The notes: generated by a model from the letters alone, not told the origin. Counted from the stretch's first letter, positions 30,985 through 39,265 are shown. The stretch is 43,631 nucleotides of DNA from Bacteroidales bacterium UBA2800 (GCA_002351925.1 DEHM01000016.1:22236-65866); one strand, 5' to 3'. Numbers and translations: made by a program.

Positions 30985-31362
30985 CTAACAAGCCTTATAC
31001 TCCTCGTAGGTACCGTCTGTAAAATACACTACGATACTACGAATCTGTTTCTGAGGAGCTGCAACTGCCTGTTGCGGCTCTTCTTCTTGTGCAGGCTCTT
31101 CCTCCAGAGGCTCCGCAGGTATCGTCACGCCTTCCGGCACTTTACCGTCCCGCCAAATCTCTCCTCGTCCGGTCAGCAGCCAGTCGGAGTTCAGCGTAGG
31201 GTAACGTAGCAAAATGCGCTTCATAACGTCGAGGCTGGGATTATTGCGTCCCACCATCATATTGCTGATCGTACTGGGCTTCACGCGAATCTCATCTGCA
31301 AACTGCCGTGCCGATATGTTCAGCATAGCAATCAGCTTCTCTATACGCTCTCTTTCGTTCAT
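30985..31362 (-). CDS. Helix-turn-helix (XRE-type) regulator
   Basis: This 125-residue DNA-binding protein has an N-terminal XRE helix-turn-helix (about residues 5-60: EKLIAMLNISARQFADEIRVKPSTISNMMVGRNNPSLDVMKRILLRYP). The block SDWLLTGRGEIWRD is typical of small Bacteroidota XRE proteins. A Pro/Glu-rich linker (about 78-105) leads to a short C-terminal strand pair (RSIVVYFTDGTYEEY). The targets are unknown; the palindrome before lon 2.5 kb away is one candidate, only by proximity. It has its own promoter (31392-31423). Confidence 0.85.
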   Translation of the reverse strand: MNERERIEKLIAMLNISARQFADEIRVKPSTISNMMVGRNNPSLDVMKRILLRYPTLNSDWLLTGRGEIWRDGKVPEGVTIPAEPLEEEPAQEEEPQQAVAAPQKQIRSIVVYFTDGTYEEYKAC

Positions 31363-31391
31363 AATACATCGATGTGTTTAAAAATTCGCTG

Positions 31392-31423
31392 CAAAATTAC
31401 ACAAAAAATGTGAAATACACAAA
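31392..31423 (-). promoter_or_regulatory. Promoter of the XRE-type regulator
   Basis: The minus strand has TTTG (31423 to 31420), 20 nt and TAATTTTG (31399 to 31392). The ATG follows 29 nt later at 31362. Confidence 0.75.
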
Positions 31424-31979
31424 TGTTTAATGCATTTTTTGCAAAATTCCACTATACACAAATATGTATATTGCGCACACATCTGTAAAATGAATTATTA
31501 ACGCGCCATTTCATGCTATCTGCATAGCCACACTTCTACTCCTCCAACCAGCAGATCAGCCTTCAAATGGGAGCGCCCGCGTAATATATCGATATCTTTC
31601 TTTAATTAAATAATGTAATATGCAGAGTATCAGTATATTTACGTATTTACGTTGCATAAAATAGCGCCTTTTAGGCTGGTTGGCTGATTTGCCGGAAACG
31701 CCATGTAGTATTAGTTTAAGTAAAATGAATGTACGTTGATTTATAGATAGTTACGTATTATTATATCTCGTGTATTTTGCCTTGTTTGTTCTTCCCTACT
31801 CTTGCCTGCCCATAAGCACACAGGACATCTGCAGAAGAACCGCTCCCCTACTCTCTGTTACAGACACAACAGGCGGCAAGAGCTGATTTCTTGCCGCCTG
31901 TTGCTATTTGTGTATGTCGGATTTGTGAAACTTTCGCTCCAAATGGGCATTCACAATTGTTATGACGCCTATCGGCTAC
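31424..31979. other. Gene-free AT-rich interval with one strong hairpin
   Basis: This 556-nt stretch has no convincing coding frame on either strand. It contains a 9-bp distant inverted repeat, CCAACCAGC (about 31536) with GCTGGTTGG (about 31674), and a 14-bp perfect hairpin at 31868-31902. I see no tRNA and no promoter of the usual TAnnTTTG type. A small RNA is possible but not shown. Confidence 0.5.
31868..31902. repeat. 14-bp perfect GC-rich hairpin
   Basis: AACAGGCGGCAAGA and TCTTGCCGCCTGTT are perfectly complementary around a 7-nt loop. Neither strand has a T-run directly after it. It lies about 80 nt past the stop of the minus-strand acidic gene, so it may protect or end that mRNA, or be part of an unannotated small RNA. 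Confidence 0.75.
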
Positions 31980-32333
31980 TTAATCCTCCTCGTAGTAACC
32001 TTTTTGAATGCCGAATTGCAATTCTGCGTCCATGATCAGCTGAATCTGCACGAGCGAGATATTTCTGCCTTCTTCCTTGCACGCTTTGGCCACATAGTTC
32101 ATTTGGTCGGTCTCGTCCACTTCCCCATCGAGGTACTCCTCCTCTCCGGTAGCCTCATCCTCACGTAGCAGTCCTTGCTCCTCCAGATAGTCGTCCATCA
32201 AATCCAGTACCAGCAGCACGTCGTCAGCCGTCAGACCCACGCGATCTTCTGCAGGAATAGTCTGGAGAATAAACTCCACCAGCTCTTTTTCTTCGGGCTC
32301 CATGAGCGCCATTTCGATTGTGTTGTTTTCCAT
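31980..32333 (-). CDS. Acidic conserved protein of unknown function
   Basis: I do not recognise a named family. The 117-residue protein is strongly acidic, with no signal peptide or membrane segment. Visible blocks are MEPEEKELVEFILQTIPAEDR, LTADDVLLVLDLMDDYLEEQGLL, YLDGEVDETDQMNYVAKACKEEGR and VQIQLIMDAELQFGIQKGYYEED. Predicted helices alternate with acidic loops, as in small adaptor proteins. It is transcribed divergently from cdsA from a promoter that shares one palindrome with the cdsA promoter. It has a good start (ATG 18 nt past the -7 box), so it is a real gene rather than a chance frame. Confidence 0.75.
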   Translation of the reverse strand: MENNTIEMALMEPEEKELVEFILQTIPAEDRVGLTADDVLLVLDLMDDYLEEQGLLREDEATGEEEYLDGEVDETDQMNYVAKACKEEGRNISLVQIQLIMDAELQFGIQKGYYEED

Positions 32334-32351
32334 AAAGCATCAATTTTTGTG

Positions 32352-32383
32352 CAAAGATACGAATTTATTTGCATATATGCAAA
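32352..32383 (-). promoter_or_regulatory. Promoter of the acidic protein
   Basis: On the minus strand, TTTG (32383 to 32380), 20 nt and TATCTTTG (32359 to 32352). The -33 box is one end of the 16-bp palindrome that also supplies the cdsA -33 box. Confidence 0.75.
32368..32383. repeat. 16-bp perfect palindrome shared by two divergent promoters
   Basis: TTTGCATATATGCAAA is a perfect palindrome whose two ends are the -33 TTTG boxes of cdsA (plus) and of the acidic-protein gene (minus). The inner 14 bp recur exactly at 39213-39226 between another divergent pair. Confidence 0.85.
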
Positions 32384-32399
32384 AATTGTTGTAATTTTG
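32368..32399 (+). promoter_or_regulatory. cdsA promoter
   Basis: TTTG at 32368-32371, 20 nt, TAATTTTG at 32392-32399; ATG at 32421. Perfect consensus. Confidence 0.8.
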
Positions 32400-32420
32400 C
32401 AGGCAAATTTTGTAATTACG

Positions 32421-33284
32421 ATGAGTGAGTTCTGGAAACGTACCCTGAGCGGTGCGGTCTATGTAGGTGCTGTGGTAGGCAGTATATTGTATAGCAACTA
32501 CCTTTTTTGTGCCCTGTTTTTGGTAATCAGTTGTTGGGCAGTGCATGAGTATCATGTGCTGATGAAGAGTCACCGCGGCCTGCGTATCTGTGCCGTGTTG
32601 GCTACCCTTTTCCTCTGGATGGTGATGTGCTGTCCGTTGGTGTTGCACAAAGACTACCATTTTCTTATACATGGAACCGCGGGCGCCGCGTACGGGATTG
32701 TTATCCTGGCAGCACTCATCGACGAACTGTGGCGCAAGGCGGATAACCCTATAGCCAACTGGGGCAACCTGCTTATCTCGCAGATAATGATCGCCCTGCC
32801 TTTCTGCACAATGAGTTGGCTGATGCAGCTCGACAAGTATCTGCTGCTGGCCCTCTTTGTCCTCATGTGGGTGAACGACTCCGGAGCCTATTGCGTAGGT
32901 ACACTGACGGCAAAGAAGCCCGGTGGCAACCACAAGATGTTCCCCCGTGTCAGCCCCAAGAAGAGTTGGGAAGGCTTGTTTGGCGGAATGGCTTGCGCGA
33001 TAGGTGCAGCCTATATTCTGCACCGCTTTGGCTGGTTTGACAAAATCACCGCGAAGTTGTGTGGTGAAATTGTTATTATTCTCTTCGCAATACTAGCAAC
33101 CAGCTTTGGTACATTGGGCGACTTAATGGAAAGTCTGATGAAACGTACGGTTGGAGTGAAGGATTCCGGTTGTTTTCTGCCCGGTCATGGAGGCGTGTTA
33201 GACCGTTTTGACAGTTTATTGTTGGCCACTCCTGTGGTGGCTTTCTATAGTTGGGTATGTTACGCGCTCTCGCTGATGCACTGA
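32421..33284 (+). CDS. cdsA: Phosphatidate cytidylyltransferase
   Basis: CdsA makes CDP-diacylglycerol from phosphatidic acid and CTP at the inner membrane, the branch point of phospholipid synthesis. The 287-residue protein has about eight membrane segments. The C-terminal signature runs SLMKRTVGVKDSG then FLPGHGGVLDRFDS (about 237-264), with the conserved Lys-Asp and Asp-Arg-x-Asp. The cytoplasmic loop RVSPKKSWEGLFGG is also typical. ATG at 32421 is set by the promoter and the family start; the frame is open further upstream into the acidic gene. Its 3' end overlaps the next gene by 28 nt, implying coupled translation with LpxL. Confidence 0.95.
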   Translation: MSEFWKRTLSGAVYVGAVVGSILYSNYLFCALFLVISCWAVHEYHVLMKSHRGLRICAVLATLFLWMVMCCPLVLHKDYHFLIHGTAGAAYGIVILAALIDELWRKADNPIANWGNLLISQIMIALPFCTMSWLMQLDKYLLLALFVLMWVNDSGAYCVGTLTAKKPGGNHKMFPRVSPKKSWEGLFGGMACAIGAAYILHRFGWFDKITAKLCGEIVIILFAILATSFGTLGDLMESLMKRTVGVKDSGCFLPGHGGVLDRFDSLLLATPVVAFYSWVCYALSLMH

Positions 33285-35047
33285 GTCGTTTGTCCCTGAC
33301 AACGCACCACCGGCTGGCGGATAGACTGCTCTACCCGCTGATGTATTATGGGGTGCGTTATCGCCGCCGTGTGGTACGGAAGAACCTGCAGATGGCGTTT
33401 CCGGAGAAGACCGACCAGGAGCGCAAGACCATCGAGCGTAACGCCTACCGGCAGTTCTGCTACACCATCGTAGAGAGTATCTACGGCCTGCGTTGCTCCG
33501 ACGCAGAGATGCGTCAGCGCGTGGTCTTCGAGAACATGGATGAGGTCAACCGGCTGATAGCGCAGACCGGAGGCGCCATCTTCATGCTGGCTCATTTCGG
33601 CAACTGGGAATGGATGGCGAGTATCCAGCAGTGGGTAATCCCCGGCGTGACAGAACTGAATGTATATCGCCAACTCAAGAGCAAAGCCTTCGACCGACTG
33701 ATGCTGTATATCCGGGCCAAGCGAGGCGGCGTGTGTGTGGAGAAACAGCGTATATTGCGAGAGATGGTGCGTTATCGTGCGGAGAAGCAACCGGTGACAA
33801 TCGGCCTGCTCAGCGACCAGAAACCCCGCCCGGAGGTGACACGCACATGGACCACGTTCCTCCATCAGGAAACGGGCTGGCTGGATGGCGGCGAAGTGCT
33901 GGCACGTAAGTTCGGTTACCCGGTGTTCTACCTCTTCATCACCCGCACCGCCAAGGGCTATTACCACGTGGATATGCGCACGCTCGCGGCAGAACCGAAG
34001 TCGACCGCCGAAGGCGAGATCACACGTGCCTATGCAGCGGCATTGGAAGAGAATATCCTGGCGCAACCGGAACTGTGGCTCTGGACGCACAACCGGTGGA
34101 AATGGAAGAAGGTACAAAGGGACGATGTACAATGTACAATGTACAAAGGCAGGCATATGAAGTGTAATGTGATTATATTAAACTGGAACGGGGCGGAGAT
34201 GTTGCGTCGTTATCTGCCGTCGGTAGTGGCACATACCGCCCTGCCCGACGTGGAGGTCATCGTGGCAGACAACGGCAGCACCGACAACAGTCTGGAAGTG
34301 CTCCGCCGGGAGTTTCCTACGGTGAAGACCATCGTCCTTGATAAGAACTACGGCTTTGCCGAGGGTTACAATCGCGCTATCGACGCTACGGAGGCCGACT
34401 ATACGGTGCTGCTCAACAGCGATGTGGAGGTGACGGAAGGATGGCTGACTACCCTGCTCGACTATATGGATGCCCATCCTCAGGTGTCGGCGGTGCAGCC
34501 TAAGATACGCAGTTGGCTCAATCGCAATCATTTCGAGCACGCCGGAGCGGCAGGCGGCTATCTGGGCTGGCTGGGCTATCCCTACTGCCGCGGTCGCCGT
34601 TGGGGCAAGGTGGAAGAAGATCACGGGCAATACGACACCATTGCCGAAGTCGACTGGACCTCGGGCGCATGTATGTGCGTGCGTACGCAGGTTTATAAGG
34701 AATTAGGCGGACTGGACGCAGCGTTCTTTGCCCATATGGAGGAGATTGACCTCTGCTGGCGTATGCGTCGTGCCGGTTGGACGTTGATGTGCGTGCCCGA
34801 GAGCACGGTCTATCACCTCGGCGGAGGAGCACTCAGCTACGACAATCCCCGCAAGACCTACCTGAATTTCCGCAACAACCTGCTGATGATCTATAAGAAC
34901 AAACAGCACCCGTGGGGAGTGCTGTCGTTGCGTTTCTTCTTGGACTATGCCGCCGCTTGTTTCTTCTTGCTGCAAGGCAAGACGGGCAGCGCCAAGGCGG
35001 TAATAGAAGCGCGGCGTGACTATCGGCGTATGCGCCGCGCTTACTGA
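33257..35047 (+). CDS. LpxL-type lipid A acyltransferase fused in frame to a family 2 glycosyltransferase
   Basis: This 596-residue frame joins two enzymes normally encoded separately. Residues 1 to about 290 are a lysophospholipid/lipid A acyltransferase (LpxL/HtrB) with the catalytic HFGNWE motif, an N-terminal amphipathic segment and the end WLWTHNRWKWKK. Residues about 301-596 are a GT2 enzyme starting at an internal ATG (34157, MKCNVIILNWNG) with VIVADNGSTDNS, LLNSDVEVTEGW (metal Asp) and MEEIDLCWRMRRAGW. The link is coded by three copies of TGTACAA (34126-34146). Two copies would give a TGA overlapping the GT2 ATG (ATGA); four copies would give TAA a few codons later. So the fusion depends on repeat number. 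Start at ATG 33257, after a TTG at 33251. Confidence 0.85.
   Translation: MLRALADALSRLSLTTHHRLADRLLYPLMYYGVRYRRRVVRKNLQMAFPEKTDQERKTIERNAYRQFCYTIVESIYGLRCSDAEMRQRVVFENMDEVNRLIAQTGGAIFMLAHFGNWEWMASIQQWVIPGVTELNVYRQLKSKAFDRLMLYIRAKRGGVCVEKQRILREMVRYRAEKQPVTIGLLSDQKPRPEVTRTWTTFLHQETGWLDGGEVLARKFGYPVFYLFITRTAKGYYHVDMRTLAAEPKSTAEGEITRAYAAALEENILAQPELWLWTHNRWKWKKVQRDDVQCTMYKGRHMKCNVIILNWNGAEMLRRYLPSVVAHTALPDVEVIVADNGSTDNSLEVLRREFPTVKTIVLDKNYGFAEGYNRAIDATEADYTVLLNSDVEVTEGWLTTLLDYMDAHPQVSAVQPKIRSWLNRNHFEHAGAAGGYLGWLGYPYCRGRRWGKVEEDHGQYDTIAEVDWTSGACMCVRTQVYKELGGLDAAFFAHMEEIDLCWRMRRAGWTLMCVPESTVYHLGGGALSYDNPRKTYLNFRNNLLMIYKNKQHPWGVLSLRFFLDYAAACFFLLQGKTGSAKAVIEARRDYRRMRRAY
34126..34146. repeat. Three tandem TGTACAA heptamers at the LpxL-GT2 junction
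   Basis: Perfect copies at 34126, 34133 and 34140. The unit is the reverse complement of the TTGTACA heptamer between atpE and DUF2764. Because the unit is 7 nt, each gain or loss shifts the reading frame. Confidence 0.9.
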
Positions 35048-36484
35048 TTACTCTACTCGTCTTCCGGTAACGTCATATACGCTGTGGTTACGTTGAATCA
35101 ACAACTGACCGCGGCGTAGTATTTTCTGTGCCTGTTGCTCAACTTGCGTCTCGTCGATACCTTGCTGACCGTCATAATACTCGGTGTCGGTATAGAACGG
35201 CATCGCGCCGCTGAAGCTGAAGTTGTAGGTGTTATTGTCGTCACAGGTCACATAACCGCTGATGCTGTACACGTCACCCTCTTTGTTGATGACCAGTTGA
35301 CCCTCTGTCGCCCAGGTGAAGTCCTCATCTCCCTCACCATATTGATACCAGGTATAGTCGCCCAGCGACTCATCGTCCATCGAGTATTGGCCTACCAGGT
35401 CACCGGTCGCTGTCGGATACAGATCCAGCGCCATATACGGAACGTCCGCTGCCTGGTTGGAGAGGAAGATAGTGTAGTTGGGCTTGCCTTCCTCTTCCGA
35501 TATCTCGCTCTCATATACCGCCTCGGCTTTGTCGAAGGTCAGGAATTCCGTCTCTCCCCCACCTTGACTGCCACCGCAGTCCAGTGTCTCCGTCGGATTT
35601 GCATCGAAATAGACATACACGGTGTAGCAACGCAGTTGCCTGTCGCAGAAGATAGTAACGGCAGTAGAGTCAATATCCGAGATAATCACTACAGGATAGC
35701 CTTCTGTATCCTCCTCCAGTGCACCGGGACTACAATACTCAATATTTCCCTTGTCCACCGAAGCCGTGAACTGCTTGCGTACATAGCCGTTGATGACGAT
35801 ACCCTTCATCGGCTTCGTAGCCTCGAAAGAAAGCGTGTAACCGGCGTTACAGTTGAAATACGGCATGGAAACGGTGTCGTTATTGAGGATCGTACCCAGC
35901 GAACACGACACGCGAATATTGCTCTCGATGAAGGCGTATTCCTTCTTGAGGAAGTTCATGTCCGGTACCAGTACAGCAGTAGGTTCGCCATACAGAAAAC
36001 TTGAGTCAAGCGACGTAGTATCCACGTAAACTATCGGGTTCAGGTCAATCGGTTCGCCATCTACCACTATCTGATAGATGATACGTTGCCCCGATGTTCC
36101 AAAGGTAAACACCAGATGGTTGGTACTTCCGGTCCATACATCTACCTTCTTGTCGTCCTTGTCAGCCGGCGTGCCGCCGCCCTGCAAATTACCGGTAGAA
36201 GCTGTCATCGGCAAGTAAGCCTTACCTTGGTTCATCGAGAATACCAGTTGTACATTGGAGAATGATTGCTCAGCATCAATCGTTATGGTGTTGCTCGCAT
36301 AGATCTTCATGCCCACATAGGATGAATACGCAGGCGCGTTAGTGGCGTTATTCCCCTGTCCTAATTGCACAGAGATACCGTCTATCGTTTGCGAGACGGA
36401 AGCCGATGAATCAAAATTGAAGGTCGTGGCGTTCAGGCTGACTGCACAGCCGAAAGCGACTAGAAATGAGAAAAGTTTTTTCAT
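35048..36484 (-). CDS. Secreted protein with sorting-type C-terminal module
   Basis: This 478-residue exported protein has a signal peptide (MKKLFSFLVAFGCAVSLNA, about 1-19). I recognise no enzymatic domain. The N-terminal half is beta-rich (TFNFDSSASVSQTIDGISVQLGQG, ITIDAEQSFSNVQLVFS). The region about 330-440 resembles a lipocalin-like beta barrel seen in Bacteroidota surface proteins (DYTWYQYGEGDEDF, VYSISGYVTCDDNNTYNFSFSGAM). The C-terminus has KILRRGQLLIQRN and YDVTGRRVE, matching the tails of the M6 protease and the 397-residue protein. Its stop directly abuts the stop of the LpxL-GT2 gene (TGA then TTA), with no base between. It is last in a minus-strand unit after the Wzi-like gene (17-nt gap). 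Confidence 0.78.
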   Translation of the reverse strand: MKKLFSFLVAFGCAVSLNATTFNFDSSASVSQTIDGISVQLGQGNNATNAPAYSSYVGMKIYASNTITIDAEQSFSNVQLVFSMNQGKAYLPMTASTGNLQGGGTPADKDDKKVDVWTGSTNHLVFTFGTSGQRIIYQIVVDGEPIDLNPIVYVDTTSLDSSFLYGEPTAVLVPDMNFLKKEYAFIESNIRVSCSLGTILNNDTVSMPYFNCNAGYTLSFEATKPMKGIVINGYVRKQFTASVDKGNIEYCSPGALEEDTEGYPVVIISDIDSTAVTIFCDRQLRCYTVYVYFDANPTETLDCGGSQGGGETEFLTFDKAEAVYESEISEEEGKPNYTIFLSNQAADVPYMALDLYPTATGDLVGQYSMDDESLGDYTWYQYGEGDEDFTWATEGQLVINKEGDVYSISGYVTCDDNNTYNFSFSGAMPFYTDTEYYDGQQGIDETQVEQQAQKILRRGQLLIQRNHSVYDVTGRRVE

Positions 36485-36501
36485 TATGCTAGGGTTGATT
36501 T

Positions 36502-38322
36502 TTAGAATCCAAAGGATAGTCCGCACGTCATGGTAAAAGTCTTTCCCTGGAAATAGGCGGGTGTATATTTGTTCAGGTAGTAGTCCTGCAGCGCAGCGCC
36601 TGACAGTTCCATACTCGAGCCGTCGGCGTTCCATCCGCGGTCTTCGCCTTCTATACGCGCAGACGTAGGCGTATAGGCGCGGGCGTTGTTATAAGTAAGG
36701 TCCACGTGTGCGTAGCAGTTGTTGAACACCTCGTATACGGCACTGAAGCGGAGGATATCGTTGCGCCAGATCTTCTCGCTGAAGGGTTTCTGGGCAATAA
36801 TGGGATCCGGCACTTTGCTTCCGGCGATGTTGTAACGGATATAGTCGTACGCACGGTATTTGGTGTCTTGCGTATAGTCGAGTATCAGACGCAGACTACG
36901 CGTAGGACGGTAGCTCACTTGCACGAAGATCGACTGCGCGTTGTCGCCCATATAATGGCCCATGTTGTAGCTGTTGGAGGTGTAGTCCAGCACCTTGATA
37001 GAGTGCGTGTAGCAGGCTATATAGCTGCGCATGAACTCTCCCCGTAGCGACAGACCCTTCACCGGCCAGCCGCTCCAGTCGAAGCCCACCAGGTACGATA
37101 TCGGGTTGTGCTCTTTGTTCGAGGGCTTGAGGCGCGCGAACTTAAACTCATCCAGGAAGAACGAGCCGTAGAGCCGCAGGTGGTCGGTCGGCCGCACGGT
37201 GATGCTGGCGAACACCTGGCTGTTCTGGTTCTCCGAGTTGACGCCTTTGGTAAAGAGGTGGTCGAGCGACTTGAAGAACGCTATCGGGATGAAGAACTGT
37301 GCCTGCACGGTCCGCTCCGCATAGATGATAGAGTTACCGAACGAGAACTGCACGTACTTACACGGCAGGAAGGTGAACATGTTGGCCGCCATATACTTGC
37401 TGTGCGGGCGGTAGTTACGCTTTATCTCCGTCTCTTTGTAGCGCTCGTCGTAGTAGTTGGTCGAGTCCAGCACGTTGCTGGGCAGCCAGGCGTGGAAATA
37501 GTCGAACTGGAACCACTTACAGGGCGTCAGCTGCAGCGTCAACATCGGTACGGCAGGATTGTGTGCCGAGAGGATATTGGAGCAGTGTTGGGCGTCGCCC
37601 CACTGGATACGCTCGCGCTGGATGCCGATGCTGCCCCACCAGGTGTAGAGCATCAGTCCGCCACGCGAGTCGGAGAAGTCGCCGCCGTAGTTGGCCTCTT
37701 TGTATTGCACGCCCGGCAGGTTGTTCAGGTAGAGCGGCTTGGTGATTTTCGAGCCGTCGATACCCTGCCCCGACCAGCTGTTGTCGCGTATCGAGCCCCA
37801 TATACTCACGTGGTGAGCTATGTCCATCATGATGTCCAGACCGTACCAGCGATGCTGCAGCAGGCCGCGTTTGTTGGCATAGAGGTCCATACCCAGTATC
37901 GGACGCACGCGCATCTTGAAGATCTTGTCTTTGGTCAGGATGTGCAGACTCGGGTCGGCCAGCGACAGGTTGCTCACCTTGGTGATCCACTGCGTCACGT
38001 GACGATGGCCGTAGCTGTAGTAGGTAGGCAGCGTGTCCATCTCCAGCGCGTAGTTCTGCATGTAGAACTGCAGGTCGTCTTTCTGTCGCCGGTTCAGCAG
38101 GCTGTCTTTGCTTTGCGCCTCGAGCAACATACGGGCTATCTGGTCGCGCGTATACGGCTTGATAGCCGCATTGCTGCGGATGATACCGTCGGTCGTCAGT
38201 TCCTCCAGATAGTCGTATATCTCCGTGTACTCTATCGCCTCCGGTATACGTTGCGCCCGTATGGACAATGGAAGAAAGACAATGGACAATAGAATGACTA
38301 TTTTACTTGCCGTAGCGTGCAT
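36502..38322 (-). CDS. Wzi-like outer-membrane beta-barrel protein (capsule assembly family)
   Basis: This 606-residue protein has a signal peptide (about 1-22, IVILLSIVFLPLSIRAQ). A short helical N-terminal region with YDYLEELTTDGIIRSNAAIKPYTRDQIARMLLEA is the usual start of the Wzi-type family in Bacteroidota. The rest is alternating amphipathic strands with many Tyr and Trp and a terminal Phe (CGLSFGF), as in outer-membrane barrels. The blocks GSIGIQRERIQWGDAQ and NPAVPMLTLQLTPCKWFQFDYFHAWL are like Caps_assemb_Wzi proteins, which help capsule attach to the surface. Its start overlaps the end of the OmpH/Skp gene by 20 nt, coupling a barrel protein to its probable periplasmic chaperone. 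Confidence 0.7.
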   Translation of the reverse strand: MHATASKIVILLSIVFLPLSIRAQRIPEAIEYTEIYDYLEELTTDGIIRSNAAIKPYTRDQIARMLLEAQSKDSLLNRRQKDDLQFYMQNYALEMDTLPTYYSYGHRHVTQWITKVSNLSLADPSLHILTKDKIFKMRVRPILGMDLYANKRGLLQHRWYGLDIMMDIAHHVSIWGSIRDNSWSGQGIDGSKITKPLYLNNLPGVQYKEANYGGDFSDSRGGLMLYTWWGSIGIQRERIQWGDAQHCSNILSAHNPAVPMLTLQLTPCKWFQFDYFHAWLPSNVLDSTNYYDERYKETEIKRNYRPHSKYMAANMFTFLPCKYVQFSFGNSIIYAERTVQAQFFIPIAFFKSLDHLFTKGVNSENQNSQVFASITVRPTDHLRLYGSFFLDEFKFARLKPSNKEHNPISYLVGFDWSGWPVKGLSLRGEFMRSYIACYTHSIKVLDYTSNSYNMGHYMGDNAQSIFVQVSYRPTRSLRLILDYTQDTKYRAYDYIRYNIAGSKVPDPIIAQKPFSEKIWRNDILRFSAVYEVFNNCYAHVDLTYNNARAYTPTSARIEGEDRGWNADGSSMELSGAALQDYYLNKYTPAYFQGKTFTMTCGLSFGF

Positions 38323-38926
38323 TGAGTGCCTCGATTACTTCGTTGGTAATGTCGTAGCCGGCTACTTTGTTCATCAGCACCGCGTCGTTGAGAACGAGGT
38401 GATAATGTCCGTCAGCGTTGTATTCGCGCAGGTACTGCTGCACAGAGTCTTGCAGTTGCTGGGTCAGCGCTGCCTGCTCGTTCATGAAGTCGTTGCTCAG
38501 TTTCTGACGCAGGTTCTCCAGGTCTTGCTGCTTAGCCACCAGCTGACGTTGCTGTTTCTCCAGACGGGCTGCCTCGCTCTCCGCACGCTCACGGCTCAGG
38601 AAGGCATTAGCCTCCACTTTCTTCTGGAAGTTCACATAGTCCTGCTGGAAGGTCTCTGCCTCTTTCTGCAGCGATTTGGCCTTGGTGTCCAGTTTCAGCA
38701 TCGACTCCTCGTAACGCGAAGCCAGCTTGTCGGACGACTCTACGGCCAGCGTGTAGTTCTTCAGGATCGAATCGGTGTTGATGACTGCTATCGGCAGCAA
38801 CTCGCCACTGGCTTCTACCTCCTGCGAGGCGGCTTTCTTACCCGATTTACCAATAAAATGCAGGCAGAAAAGCGTTACTACCGCTACTGCCAAAACGACA
38901 TTGATCAGTGTTTGAATCTTGTTCAT
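38303..38926 (-). CDS. OmpH/Skp-family periplasmic chaperone-like protein
   Basis: This 207-residue protein has an N-terminal hydrophobic anchor or signal (about 6-26, TLINVVLAVAVVTLFCLHFIG). The PIAVINTDSILKNYTLA block is typical of OmpH proteins. A long charged coiled coil follows (about 65-160, many Glu, Gln and Lys), forming the jaw-like arms that hold unfolded outer-membrane proteins. The C-terminus VLNDAVLMNKVAGYDITNEVIEALNARYGK matches Bacteroidota OmpH. The position just before the Wzi-like barrel fits a chaperone role. It starts 29 nt after the small membrane protein gene. Confidence 0.9.
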   Translation of the reverse strand: MNKIQTLINVVLAVAVVTLFCLHFIGKSGKKAASQEVEASGELLPIAVINTDSILKNYTLAVESSDKLASRYEESMLKLDTKAKSLQKEAETFQQDYVNFQKKVEANAFLSRERAESEAARLEKQQRQLVAKQQDLENLRQKLSNDFMNEQAALTQQLQDSVQQYLREYNADGHYHLVLNDAVLMNKVAGYDITNEVIEALNARYGK

Positions 38927-38955
38927 AATAATGTATTTGTTTGTGTTAATAATTC

Positions 38956-39150
38956 CTAATTTTTTATTCTCTTCTTTCGTCTCTCTTCCCTATCCTGCGC
39001 CGCGGCACAATGTATCTTGTCCTGACGCATCCGACGGTTCTCGGCGATATGTTGCGAGCGGAACGAGTGGTCCTTCCGCAGGATCACACCTACGGCCAGC
39101 AGCACTACTGCCAACGCTACCATTCCTATTGCTATCACTATCTCGCGCAT
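38956..39150 (-). CDS. Small conserved membrane protein (64 aa)
   Basis: This 64-residue protein has one membrane segment (about residues 3-22, EIVIAIGMVALAVVLLAVGVIL). A basic tail follows: KDHSFRSQHIAENRRMRQDKIHCAAAQDREERRKKRIKN. The H-I-x-x-N-x-x-M-R-x-x-x-I-x-C pattern recurs in small Bacteroidota membrane proteins of unknown role, as far as I recall. The true start is 39150, set by the promoter at 39175-39206; the longer open frame is untranslated leader and divergent-gene sequence. First gene of a unit with OmpH, Wzi-like and the 478-residue secreted protein. Confidence 0.72.
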   Translation of the reverse strand: MREIVIAIGMVALAVVLLAVGVILRKDHSFRSQHIAENRRMRQDKIHCAAAQDREERRKKRIKN

Positions 39151-39174
39151 ACTACGCCAAAATAAATTCGGGCA

Positions 39175-39206
39175 CAAAGGTACAACTATTTTTTCACATA
39201 CGCAAA
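39175..39206 (-). promoter_or_regulatory. Promoter of the small membrane protein unit
   Basis: On the minus strand, TTTG (39206 to 39203), 20 nt and TACCTTTG (39182 to 39175). The start codon is 24 nt beyond. Confidence 0.75.
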
Positions 39207-39211
39207 AAAAA

Positions 39212-39243
39212 TTTGCATATATGCAATTTTTATTGTACTTTTG
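39212..39243 (+). promoter_or_regulatory. Endonuclease gene promoter with a palindromic -33 region
   Basis: TTTG at 39212-39215, 20 nt, TACTTTTG at 39236-39243. The palindrome TTGCATATATGCAA (39213-39226) overlaps the -33 box and equals the core of the cdsA palindrome. Confidence 0.78.
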
Positions 39244-39265
39244 TGCGCAATTTCTGTTTTCTGTC

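Noticed and set aside
31800..31980. A tRNA or rRNA fragment in the gene-free interval
   Set aside because: No cloverleaf, no TTCGAnTC arm and no CCA end could be found; the hairpin is a simple stem.
37108..38292. A 394-codon plus-strand frame opposite the Wzi-like gene
   Set aside because: The composition (many Arg, Val and His with no domain) is that of an antisense shadow; the minus strand has a signal peptide and barrel pattern.
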